This document shows positions 1 to 6,974 of a DNA stretch of 43,365 nucleotides, one piece after another. Each line of letters opens with the position of its first letter. Position 1 is the first letter of the stretch. The stretch comes from Polyangia bacterium. Lineage in GTDB: Bacteria; Myxococcota_A; Polyangia; Polyangiales; Polyangiaceae. The DNA lies in assembly GCA_030426145.1 (NCBI GenBank), contig JAUHZF010000030.1, positions 1 through 43,365 of the forward strand, written 5' to 3'. The position numbers and the translations under genes are program-made. Below the pieces are notes generated by a model. It was not told the origin of the DNA. It made no database searches and was given only the letters and a program-made list of their open reading frames with translations.

Positions 1-500
1 GGTTGATAGCCGGTGGCGGGATCGACGGTGAAGTTGAGGATCTTTTCAGGGGTCTTTTCAGCGACCTCTTCGATGTCCATGCCGCCCTCGGTGGAGCAGA
101 CAAAGCCCACGCGAGAGGTGGCGCGGTCCACCAGAAGGGCGAGATACATCTCGGTTTCGATGCCAGAGCCGTCTTCGATATAGATGCGGTTGACCTGTTT
201 GCCCGCCGGGCCGGTCTGGTGGGTCACGAGCGTGCGGCCCAGCATTTTCTTGGCCTCTTCGGCGGCTTCTTCCACGGATTTGGTCAGGCGCACGCCGCCC
301 GCGTCCCCTGCGTCCGCCTCTTTGAATTTGCCCTTGCCGCGTCCACCTGCGTGGATCTGCGCCTTGACCACCCAAAGCGGGCCGTCGAGTTCACCGGCTG
401 CGGTTTTGGCGTCTTCGGCTTTCAGGACAGCGCGGCCATCGCTGACGGGGGCTCCGTAAGAGCGCAGGAGCGCCTTGGCCTGATATTCGTGGATGTTCAT
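1..500 (-). CDS. sucC: Succinyl-CoA synthetase beta subunit, 5' part only
   Basis: This is the N-terminal 166 codons of the ADP-forming succinate-CoA ligase beta chain, the TCA-cycle enzyme that makes ATP and succinate from succinyl-CoA. The protein begins [12 protein letters not shown] and continues with the ATP-grasp landmarks [14 protein letters not shown] (about residues 44-57), the KMLG and THQTGP blocks, and YLALLVDR further on. The gene runs off the left edge, so the active-site His region and the C-terminus are absent. The ATG at 498-500 is the family's usual start. The residue pattern and codon use match Rhodobacterales, as does having mdh close upstream. This is unlike the myxobacterial genes in the rest of the window. 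A pair of palindromic operator-like sites lies about 100-130 bases upstream. Confidence 0.95.
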   Translation of the reverse strand, partial: MNIHEYQAKALLRSYGAPVSDGRAVLKAEDAKTAAGELDGPLWVVKAQIHAGGRGKGKFKEADAGDAGGVRLTKSVEEAAEEAKKMLGRTLVTHQTGPAGKQVNRIYIEDGSGIETEMYLALLVDRATSRVGFVCSTEGGMDIEEVAEKTPEKILNFTVDPATGYQ

Positions 501-601
501 GAAAGACGTCCTTCGGTCTGATAAGCGTTGAAACCGCTATAGACCCTTTAATTCCTAGGTCTGAATGGGTTTTTTGCCTGAGAGACCGAAAAAGCGACAT
601 T

Positions 602-632
602 TGTGATCACAGCCCGGAATGGTGTGATCACA
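602..632. promoter_or_regulatory. Pair of identical 10-bp palindromes upstream of sucC
   Basis: The perfect palindrome TGTGATCACA occurs at 602-611 and again at 623-632. The starts are 21 bases apart, which is two DNA helical turns. They lie between the end of the PAP2/LpxQ gene and the start of sucC, on the promoter side of sucC. This is seen directly. The layout suits two dimers of one regulator side by side. The shape is typical of a GntR/FadR-type or Crp/Fnr-type operator. AkgR (GntR family) and CceR (LacI family) control TCA genes in Rhodobacter, but I cannot confirm that either uses this exact motif. Confidence 0.5.
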
Positions 633-723
633 AAATTCATTCACCGGGCCACGCAGAGGGAAAACGCACCGGAAAGGAATCGGCACCGGCGCGCCAGGCG
701 GGCGTCAGATGCCAAAGATGGGT

Positions 724-1932
724 CTAGTTGAAGGTGTATTGAACGCCGAAGTTGATGGCATTGGTGACGATCTCGGTCTGGAGGTCGCCGCCGCCGTCCA
801 GGTCCACGTCAATAACGCTGTAGGTGCCTTTGTACTCTGCAAAGACGCCCCAGTTGTCATCCAGAGCCATCACACCGCCCGCCCGCCAGGACAGGGCGGG
901 GCCGCCGTATTGGTAGCCGAATGTCGATGCTGCCCCCGGTGCGGTTTGCACCTCGACGTGGGGGAGGGCCACGCCGACACCCGCGCCCACATAGGGCGTG
1001 ATCGCGCCCCAGGCATCGGGCCAGCGGTGCACCACCCCGAAGGTGAGCGCATTGAGCCCATCGGTAAACTCAAGCACTTCGAACCCGCCGGAGGTGCCGC
1101 CAGCGCCCAGGGTTTCCCCATCGGCGTAGACCTTGGTGTGGTTGAAATCCACGTCAAATCCCCAGTTGGCATCGCGCCACCAGACGGCGCGGATACCGTA
1201 GTGGGGTGGGGCTTCGAACGAGCGGCCTTCCCAGCCTGCGCGGAAATCGAAGGCGCCCGCGCCGGTCGGGTCGGTGCCTGTGACATTGGAATGCGGGGCC
1301 GATTGCCAACCGGAGTAGACCTGAATATCGATCTCGGCCTGGGCCTTTTGCGGGGCAGAGGCGAGTATGGCAAGCGCCAGGACACCGGCGCCGGTCAGAA
1401 GCCCCTTGGCACGGCGCAGCCCCGCGCCGATCCAGCCCGCCACGCGGCGGATGGCCCGGTCGAACCAGGCGAGCGCCGCCATTTGCGCAAACCACCCCCA
1501 AAGCGCCCCCGCCAGCACCTGCCAGATGGTGTGCTTGTCGGCTTCGACGCGCGAGGTTCCGGTGAAGGCTGCGGCCATGAGTACGGTTCCTTGTCCAAGT
1601 TTGCTTTGGCTCATGCAGCTTTGTGCAAGGCCCGTTGCCCCAAAGGTGGCGGCTGCGGTGTGGCCGGAAGGAAAGCCCTGGAGGCCGCCATTGGGGCGCT
1701 GATTGATCGGTGCATCGCCAAGCGTGTGTTTGGGGATCTTGATCCCCGCTTCCAACAACAGATAGCGCCCGAAATAGCGAATTCCATCCCCACCGGCGAT
1801 GGCGCAGCCCAGGCCCGCCACGGGCAAGGCCACCTGAAACCAGTCGCCCACATGTTCAGGCTTGCGCCCGGCGGCAAAAATGACCGCAATACAGGCCGCT
1901 ATGGCAATGAGGCCACGGGTGAGTTTCGACAT
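724..1932 (-). CDS. PAP2 phosphatase fused to LpxQ-like outer-membrane beta-barrel
   Basis: The 402-residue product has two parts. Residues 1-175 are a polytopic PAP2 (LpxE-like) membrane phosphatase, with PSGH at 88-91 and an SR-x5-H motif at 127-134. The usual Asp after that His is a Gln. Residues 200-402 look like an outer-membrane beta-barrel of the lipid A oxidase (LpxQ-like) family: QVYSGWQSAPHS near the start, alternating aromatic strands and a terminal Phe-Asn. Between them (180-199) is a signal-peptide-like segment ending AQA, followed by Glu. The start ATG at 1930-1932 gives MSKLTRGL; an upstream in-frame extension looks non-coding. Known family roles are removing a lipid A phosphate and oxidising the proximal glucosamine; the substrate here is inferred. 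The gene sits between mdh and sucC, with Rhodobacterales-like composition. An internal start at Met151 could make the barrel separately. Confidence 0.8.
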   Translation of the reverse strand: MSKLTRGLIAIAACIAVIFAAGRKPEHVGDWFQVALPVAGLGCAIAGGDGIRYFGRYLLLEAGIKIPKHTLGDAPINQRPNGGLQGFPSGHTAAATFGATGLAQSCMSQSKLGQGTVLMAAAFTGTSRVEADKHTIWQVLAGALWGWFAQMAALAWFDRAIRRVAGWIGAGLRRAKGLLTGAGVLALAILASAPQKAQAEIDIQVYSGWQSAPHSNVTGTDPTGAGAFDFRAGWEGRSFEAPPHYGIRAVWWRDANWGFDVDFNHTKVYADGETLGAGGTSGGFEVLEFTDGLNALTFGVVHRWPDAWGAITPYVGAGVGVALPHVEVQTAPGAASTFGYQYGGPALSWRAGGVMALDDNWGVFAEYKGTYSVIDVDLDGGGDLQTEIVTNAINFGVQYTFN

Positions 1933-2020
1933 GACACGCCTCGGATCGTCGGGGAATTGGGATGGAGCGTTGCGGGATCCGATAACAAGGGGTGGGTGAA
2001 AAGTCGAGTGAACCAGATGC

Positions 2021-2056
2021 CGCAGCAAAACGGGCGGGTGCCTGCGCGCCCGCCCG
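2021..2056 (-). terminator. Rho-independent terminator after mdh
   Basis: CGGGCGGG at 2031-2038 pairs with CCCGCCCG at 2049-2056. Three further pairs are possible inside the loop. Read on the minus strand, the hairpin is followed by TTTTGC. It lies about 30 bases past the stop codon that ends the mdh remnant, just where an mdh terminator should be. This supports everything left of about 2185 being one intact piece of an alphaproteobacterial chromosome. Confidence 0.75.
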
Positions 2057-2085
2057 TCATAATGTCTGAAATAGGTGCGTCTGGC

Positions 2086-2199
2086 TTAGGCCAGGCTCTC
2101 GTCGATGCCCTTGCAGGCCTCAATGAGGCCCTGAACGGCCTTGACGGAGGTATCGAACATTTCCTGCTCTTCCTTGGTCAGGCTGATGTCGACGATGCG
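2086..2199 (-). CDS. mdh: Malate dehydrogenase, last 37 codons only
   Basis: The last 37 residues of the open frame ending at 2086 run from Arg-Ile-Val-Asp-Ile through [14 protein letters not shown] to [11 protein letters not shown]. This is the C-terminus of Rhodobacterales malate dehydrogenase, where the conserved text reads ERVIDI/ERIVDI, then LTKEEQ.MF, then EACKGID.SLA. The enzyme oxidises malate to oxaloacetate in the TCA cycle. Nothing upstream of this stretch is malate dehydrogenase: no NAD-binding domain and no catalytic His. The remnant keeps its own terminator, and sucC follows two genes down, so it is the 3' end of a normal mdh whose 5' part is missing from this contig. Confidence 0.9.
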   Translation of the reverse strand, partial: RIVDISLTKEEQEMFDTSVKAVQGLIEACKGIDESLA

Positions 2200-2688
2200 C
2201 TCGAGCTCGAGGGGGCCCTCTTCGTGGGCCACGGTCGCGAGGTCGCGGCCGCGGATGTACTCCATCACCATGTAGAGGCGCCCTTCGAACTTACCGAAGT
2301 CGATGACGCCGACGCTGTTGGGATGGTTGAGCTGGCTCGCCGCGCGGGCCTCGGTGATGAAGCGGGCTTCGACGGTTTCGTCGCCGAGCAGGTGGGGGTG
2401 GATGATCTTCACCGCCACCGTGCGCCCGAGCATCTTCTGCTCGGCGCGGTAGACGCGTCCCATGCCGCCCACGTCGATGAGCTCCAGCACGACGTGCCCT
2501 CCGGGCAGCGTGCGGCCGATGAGCGGATCGTCGGGCTGCTCCCGCAGCTTCTCCATCGGGAAGCCGCAGCCCGGGCAGTACTTGTGGGTGAGGATGCAAT
2601 CCGTCCCACAAGAAGGACAGGTCATCGTCTCTTCGTTGGCGAGCTCGATGACTTCACTGTCCACGGATGTGCTCGGGTTGTCTTGCAT
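2086..2688 (-). CDS. Chimeric reading frame: zinc-ribbon Ser/Thr kinase N-terminus joined to the mdh C-terminus
   Basis: The 200-residue frame starts at the ATG at 2686-2688. It has a zinc ribbon (CPSC at 24-27, CPGC at 38-41), then the small lobe of a Hanks-type Ser/Thr kinase: glycine loop VGGMGRVY at 73-80, the ATP lysine K94 in VAVK, the alpha-C Glu113, and the hinge MEYIRGRDL at 142-150. Kinase similarity stops near residue 163, before the HRD and DFG motifs. The last 37 residues are malate dehydrogenase. A kinase without a catalytic loop cannot phosphorylate. The true gene presumably continues elsewhere in the myxobacterial genome. The frame stays open only because both parents encode Glu-Arg-Ile-Val-Asp-Ile at the join. 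An alternative kinase start is Met22. Confidence 0.85.
   Translation of the reverse strand: MQDNPSTSVDSEVIELANEETMTCPSCGTDCILTHKYCPGCGFPMEKLREQPDDPLIGRTLPGGHVVLELIDVGGMGRVYRAEQKMLGRTVAVKIIHPHLLGDETVEARFITEARAASQLNHPNSVGVIDFGKFEGRLYMVMEYIRGRDLATVAHEEGPLELERIVDISLTKEEQEMFDTSVKAVQGLIEACKGIDESLA
2185..2206. other. Probable chimeric join between two genomes
   Basis: This stretch encodes, on the minus strand, the Leu-Glu-Arg-Ile-Val-Asp-Ile segment shared by the kinase (right side) and malate dehydrogenase (left side). To the left, genes, gene order and terminator are Rhodobacterales-like. To the right, everything is myxobacteria-like and more GC-rich. A shared word of about 20 bases is enough to join two genomes in a de Bruijn assembly. 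The exact break cannot be placed within the shared word. Confidence 0.8.
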
Positions 2689-2754
2689 GGTCCGTGCGCA
2701 CGGAGCGCGTGCGGGTGGGATGCGAAGAATAGGTCAGGCGTTCAGGCTAGCCAA

Positions 2755-2794
2755 CCCGCCAATCGTAGGGGGCAGAACCCCCCGTTTCGGCGGG
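2755..2794. other. Nested GC-rich hairpin upstream of the SCP2 gene
   Basis: CCCGCC at 2755-2760 can pair with GGCGGG at 2789-2794. Inside it, GGGGG at 2768-2772 can pair with the C-run at 2778-2783. It lies in the 254-base gap between the divergent kinase and SCP2 genes. There is no T-run, so it is not a clear terminator. It could be an mRNA leader structure or chance in GC-rich DNA. I see no other element in this gap except the AGGA ribosome site just before 2943. Confidence 0.25.
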
Positions 2795-2942
2795 ACCCAA
2801 ACCCTAGGCCAACCGAGCCGCGGGGGGGAGTCCCAACATGGTCATTCAGGGTCTTCCCGCACACGGGAACACCCGACGTCTCGCGCGCAGTTGACGCGTC
2901 TCGGGCGGGCGCCTACTCCGGTGGGCCAGCAAAGGACGAAAC

Positions 2943-3281
2943 ATGGCCGAAGACATCAAGAAGCTGTTCGACGAAGACCTCAAGGGCGCCATCGAGAAGA
3001 ACCCCGACGCCGCCAAGGAGATCGGCGCGAAGTTCCAGATCAACATCGAAGGCGACGGCGGTGGCAGCTGGTTCATCGACTGCACCGACAGCCCCAAGGT
3101 CGAAGCGGGCAGCCCCGGCGGCGCCGACGTGACCATCGACGTCGCGGAGGAGGACTTCCAGAAGCTCCTCGAGAACCCGCAGGCCAACGGCATGCAGCTC
3201 TTCTTCGCCGGCAAGCTCAAGGTTCAGGGCAACCAGATGCTCGCCATGAAGCTGCAGAAGCTCTTCGAGCTTCGCGGCTGA
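2943..3281 (+). CDS. SCP2 sterol-binding domain protein
   Basis: The 112-residue protein is essentially one SCP2 (sterol carrier protein 2) domain. This small cytosolic fold binds fatty acyl-CoA, sterols or other lipids in a hydrophobic tunnel. The signature blocks are FQINIEGDGGGSWFIDC (residues 31-47), the ADVTIDVAEEDFQKLL strand-helix (about 80-95), and the closing FFAGKLKVQGNQMLAMKL helix. In the family the GKLKVQGD/N-xxLAxKL motif is the most conserved. The ATG at 2943 has AGGA seven bases upstream. The CaiB-type racemase gene follows after 25 bases, so the two are probably co-transcribed and work on acyl-CoA substrates. The exact ligand cannot be told from sequence. Confidence 0.9.
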   Translation: MAEDIKKLFDEDLKGAIEKNPDAAKEIGAKFQINIEGDGGGSWFIDCTDSPKVEAGSPGGADVTIDVAEEDFQKLLENPQANGMQLFFAGKLKVQGNQMLAMKLQKLFELRG

Positions 3282-3306
3282 GCCCCCCTCCGAGGAGGAG
3301 ACGAGC

Positions 3307-4470
3307 GTGCAGAAGGCTCTCGAAGGGGTCCGAATCCTGGATCTGACCCGGTTGCTCCCGGGTCCCTTCGGCACGCTGGTCCTCTCGGACCTAGGCGCCC
3401 GCGTCGATAAGGTCGAAGACGCAGGGGCCGGCGACTACCTTCGCCATACCGGACCGCAGCGCGGCGGGATGAGCTTGCCCTTCGCGGCGCTCAACCGAGG
3501 CAAGCGCAGCGCGGTCATCGACCTCAAGAATCCCGCCGGAAGGGACGCATTCCTCCGGCTGCTCGGCCACTACGACGTGCTGTTCGAGCAGTTCAGGCCC
3601 GGTGTGCTCGACCGCCTCGGGCTCGGGCACGCGTCGTTGCGTGAGGCGCACCCGCGGCTCGTGATCTGCGCCCTGACCGGCTACGGGCAGACGGGACCGC
3701 TGCGCGACCGCGCGGGCCACGACCTCAACTACCTCGCGCGCGCGGGTGTGCTCGGGTTGCAGGGCCCTGCTGACGGTCCGCCCCAGACCCCGGGCTTTCA
3801 GGCGGCCGACGTGAGCGGCGGGATGTGGTGCGCCATCGCCATCCTCGCTGCGCTTCGCCACCGCGACGCGACGGGGGAGGGGCAAGTCATCGACCTCGCC
3901 ATGACGGACGGGGTGATGGGCCTCGGGGCGATGGGGCTGATGATGGGCCTCGGGGAGACGGCGTCGTCCCGCGGAGCCGACCTCCTGTCGGGCGGCATCG
4001 CTCCCTATCGAACCTACCGCGCCAAGGACGGCGCGATGATGACCCTGGCGTCGTTGGAGCCGAAGTTCTGGCTGCGCTTTGCGGCGGCCACGGGACTGAA
4101 GGGCGACCTCGAGGCGCTGATGCCGGGGCCCCACCAAGACGCGCTGATGACCGAGGTGGCTGCCGTCTTCGCGTCGAAGACGCGCACCGAGTGGGAGGCC
4201 TTCGCGGCCGAGCACGACTGCTGCGTCGAGCCGGTGCTGACGCCCGAAGAGCTGGTCGCCGACCCGCAGATGGCGGCACGTGGCGTCTTTGCCGAGACGG
4301 AGGTCGAGGGTGAGGCGGTGCCGGTCTTTCGGCTCCCGATCACTGCGCGCGACGGCGAGCTGGCGCCGCCGCCTGCGCGTGGCGCCCACACGCGCGAAAT
4401 GCTCGCCGAAGCAGGCCTCAGCGAGGCCGAGATCGACGCTCTCGCCGAGACCGGCGCGCTGGGCCACTGA
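3307..4470 (+). CDS. Alpha-methylacyl-CoA racemase / family III CoA-transferase (CaiB/BaiF)
   Basis: The 387-residue product is a class III CoA-transferase-fold enzyme. The opening VRILDLTRLLPGPF, the LNRGKRS block and the GYGQTGP segment are hallmarks. It resembles the AMACR branch, which epimerises 2-methyl-branched acyl-CoAs before beta-oxidation. Candidate catalytic residues sit where AMACR has them: His138 (AGHDLNYLA), Asp168 (FQAADVSGG), and a Glu in the LASLEPKFW segment. A GTG start at 3307 with GAGGAGA just upstream fits the alignment, and no better ATG precedes it. It lies 25 bases after the SCP2 gene, in a likely lipid-breakdown operon. A true CoA transferase with formyl or succinyl donors remains possible, since the subfamilies are hard to separate by eye. 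Confidence 0.85.
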   Translation: MQKALEGVRILDLTRLLPGPFGTLVLSDLGARVDKVEDAGAGDYLRHTGPQRGGMSLPFAALNRGKRSAVIDLKNPAGRDAFLRLLGHYDVLFEQFRPGVLDRLGLGHASLREAHPRLVICALTGYGQTGPLRDRAGHDLNYLARAGVLGLQGPADGPPQTPGFQAADVSGGMWCAIAILAALRHRDATGEGQVIDLAMTDGVMGLGAMGLMMGLGETASSRGADLLSGGIAPYRTYRAKDGAMMTLASLEPKFWLRFAAATGLKGDLEALMPGPHQDALMTEVAAVFASKTRTEWEAFAAEHDCCVEPVLTPEELVADPQMAARGVFAETEVEGEAVPVFRLPITARDGELAPPPARGAHTREMLAEAGLSEAEIDALAETGALGH

Positions 4471-4500
4471 TTTGCTGCGCTGATCTGCCGCGCTCCTGGC

Positions 4501-6810
4501 TCAGTCCTTCCGCACGAGCGAGAGGGTGGGGAGCGCGTGGTAGGCGGCGATGTAGCCACTGGCTTCGGCCACGTAGACGCCGCCGGCCTCATCGGCTCGG
4601 AGGGCGTCGGGAACGAGGTCGCAGGGCAGCCGGCCGAGCATGGTGCCGCTGTGGGGGCAGACCACGTAGACCTCGGCCTGAGGGAGGAACAACGCCCCCG
4701 AACGAAGGACGGGCACCTGGAAGCGCGGGCGCTCGTCGGGATGCATGTAGCCGCCGAAGACGTGTCGGTAGCGAATGTCGCCAGTCCGCGTATCGAGCGC
4801 GACCAGCTCTCCGCGATCGCTGTTGGCGATGAGAAGGTCGTCGACGGCGACGCACGCGCCGCGCCCGTTGCAGATGGGGCGGCGTAGGTCGAAGAGGAGC
4901 TCGCCCCGCTCGCGGTCGAGCCCCAGGACTTCGGTCCCTTCGGTGTGGCGGGACAGCACGTTCACGGCCGAGGCGGTGACGGCGAGGCTGGCCGCGGGCA
5001 GGGCCCGGGGAAGGGGCGCTCGCCAGCGACTCTGCCCGGTGAATGGATCGAGCGCCTCGACGCTTCCAGGGTGGAGGCCGCGTGGGTCGTGATTGAGCAC
5101 GAAGACCTGGCCCCGGTCGAGCGCGAGCGAGGCGACGCGGAAGCGGCTCGGGCGACGCCAGACGACCTCCCCCGTGAGCAGGTCGAGGGCCACGAGATGG
5201 GCGTCTCCCGTCGCGACGAGCACGAGGCGACCCGCGCGGCGAAGTCGGAGACGCTGCCCAGCGAGCTTGTGGCCGCGCACGGGACGGCGCCAACGGACCT
5301 CGCCCGAGTCGAGATCGACCGCGACCAGGTTGCGGGCCCCTTCGCCGAGCAACACCATCGTCGGCAGTCCCGGGGCCGAGACGACGACCCCTGAGGCGGA
5401 AGCGCCGACGCAGGGGCCGAGCTGCATGTCGAGCACCGACTCTCCTTGCTCGAGCTCGTGAAGCGTGAGGCGACCATCGGCGCCTAGCCGCATACAGCCA
5501 GCGGGCGTCATCACGCTCACGGCCTGATGGGTGCGCTGGGTCCAGAGCAGATCGCCGGTGCGCCGCTCGATGCAAGCGAGCTCGCGAGGCGAGCCGACCA
5601 CGACCTTGGACCCAGCGACGAAGAGCGCGCGCAGGTCGAGGTGGGGCACGTCGGCGCGCCAGCTCTCGTCGAAGCGGAGCTTGTTGCGAGCCGGCGAGCT
5701 GGGCGGCGCGGCTCGTTCTCCGTCGTCGACGTAGGCTCGGAAGCTCTCTGGGGATGCGTGAAGCAGCTCGGCGCGCTCGTCTTCGCCCGCGTCCATGTGG
5801 CCACGGAGCGCATCGGCGAGGTAACGCGCCCGGTGACGGAAGTCGGAGAGTCGAAGGTTCTGGCGCTGACTCGGGTCGGCGGTGACGATCTCTTTGCCCA
5901 GGCGTCGACACCACGTGAGCACGGCGCTCACGAGGTCCACGGCGGGGACGGCGGGCAGGCGGCGCGCACTGGCTTCTTCGTTGGAGGGCGCGAAGAGAAG
6001 CGAGGCGCGGCCCCGCGCGTCGAGGTCGGCCGACGCGCAGAGTCCGCCCCCGTCGAAGCGCTGCATGCAGGGCTGTCCTTCGACCAGGGAACGGAAGGTG
6101 GTCTCGGCGAGAGCGAGAAGCTGCTCGGCCGCGAGGAACAGGTGCACGGGCCCGACGGAGCGTTCCGCGTCACCGAGGCCGAAGGTGACGGCGCCGCGGA
6201 AGAGAAGGGCGTGCAGGTCGGTCCGCGCGACCTCACCTTCGTCGGTGGCACGCTCCGGTCCTTCCCGCAGGGTGAGCTCGGATTCGAGTCGGAAGCGGGC
6301 CCGCGATCCTTCGATGGTCACGCGCCGACGGCGAATGCGTGCGGAGGGAGCAGGTGGCGCTTCGTCGATGAGGCTCGTCCGCGCACTCGCGAGGGCGTGG
6401 TCGGTGATCGGCGAGGCCTCGATAGCGGCGAGGAGGCTGCGCTGTGCCTGCACCAGAAGGAGGCGCCGATCCGACTGCACGACGCGGGCATCGGCGCCCT
6501 GCCGGAAGAGCGACACGAGCAGCTCATCTCCGTCGCGCTCGAGTCCCACCTCCCACACCGCACCTCGTCGGCCCGGGAGCGGGGAGGGGGACGCGGCTTC
6601 GGTGGGGACCACCATGCGCACGCGGGTTCCCGCACGCAGCTGAGCGAGCGCGACGGCGAGATCGCGGAGGAGCGCGCCCACGCCGGCTTGGTCGAGCCCC
6701 ACGAAGGGCAAGAGTTCGCTGAACCAGTGGGCCAGAGGCTCCAGCTGCTCCCGGGCGGGCACACGCGCGCGCTGTCCGCGGGGAGCGACGACGAGTTGGA
6801 GGGTCGGCAT
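4501..6810 (-). CDS. PQQ/BamB-like beta-propeller protein
   Basis: The 769-residue product starts at the ATG at 6808-6810 (MPTLQLVV); upstream in-frame sequence looks non-coding. The N-terminal half (about 1-430) is helical, Arg-rich and unfamiliar. The C-terminal half is a PQQ-type propeller, with repeated blades such as GDLLWTQRT, GEVRWRRPV, GEVVWRRPS, GQSRWRAPL and GDIRYRHVF. Such propellers act as scaffolds (BamB in outer-membrane assembly) or in cofactor-binding dehydrogenases. No signal peptide or lipobox is visible, so a cytoplasmic scaffold role is more likely than a BamB role. It is convergent with the racemase gene (30-base gap) and divergent from the L,D-transpeptidase gene. Its precise function is unknown. 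Confidence 0.75.
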   Translation of the reverse strand: MPTLQLVVAPRGQRARVPAREQLEPLAHWFSELLPFVGLDQAGVGALLRDLAVALAQLRAGTRVRMVVPTEAASPSPLPGRRGAVWEVGLERDGDELLVSLFRQGADARVVQSDRRLLLVQAQRSLLAAIEASPITDHALASARTSLIDEAPPAPSARIRRRRVTIEGSRARFRLESELTLREGPERATDEGEVARTDLHALLFRGAVTFGLGDAERSVGPVHLFLAAEQLLALAETTFRSLVEGQPCMQRFDGGGLCASADLDARGRASLLFAPSNEEASARRLPAVPAVDLVSAVLTWCRRLGKEIVTADPSQRQNLRLSDFRHRARYLADALRGHMDAGEDERAELLHASPESFRAYVDDGERAAPPSSPARNKLRFDESWRADVPHLDLRALFVAGSKVVVGSPRELACIERRTGDLLWTQRTHQAVSVMTPAGCMRLGADGRLTLHELEQGESVLDMQLGPCVGASASGVVVSAPGLPTMVLLGEGARNLVAVDLDSGEVRWRRPVRGHKLAGQRLRLRRAGRLVLVATGDAHLVALDLLTGEVVWRRPSRFRVASLALDRGQVFVLNHDPRGLHPGSVEALDPFTGQSRWRAPLPRALPAASLAVTASAVNVLSRHTEGTEVLGLDRERGELLFDLRRPICNGRGACVAVDDLLIANSDRGELVALDTRTGDIRYRHVFGGYMHPDERPRFQVPVLRSGALFLPQAEVYVVCPHSGTMLGRLPCDLVPDALRADEAGGVYVAEASGYIAAYHALPTLSLVRKD

Positions 6811-6974
6811 CGAGAGGTCGATGCTAGGAGTCGAGGGCCGTACGGCGTAGTTTTCGACCCGGTTTGTCGTTGGCTTGGCCGCCACCCGCCAGGTGCGCCT
6901 AGGGGCCGTCGACGGACCGGGTTCCGCCGTCCTTTTGGCCCGCCTCGACTCGGTTGGCGACAATGTAGGACGAT

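Noticed and set aside
2086..2688. A natural kinase-dehydrogenase fusion or horizontal gain of TCA genes
   Set aside because: Both partners are cut inside essential domains, and the left side keeps Rhodobacterales gene order and its terminator. An assembly join explains all of this more simply.
709..3132. Very long plus-strand open frame
   Set aside because: It is a GC-rich shadow across several clear minus-strand genes and has no recognisable domain. Similar long shadows at 15810-18503, 23425-26556 and 28939-30753 were rejected for the same reason.
6811..6974. Divergent promoter region between the propeller and transpeptidase genes
   Set aside because: No clear -35/-10 pair or operator could be picked out by eye; only the AGGA ribosome site is supported.
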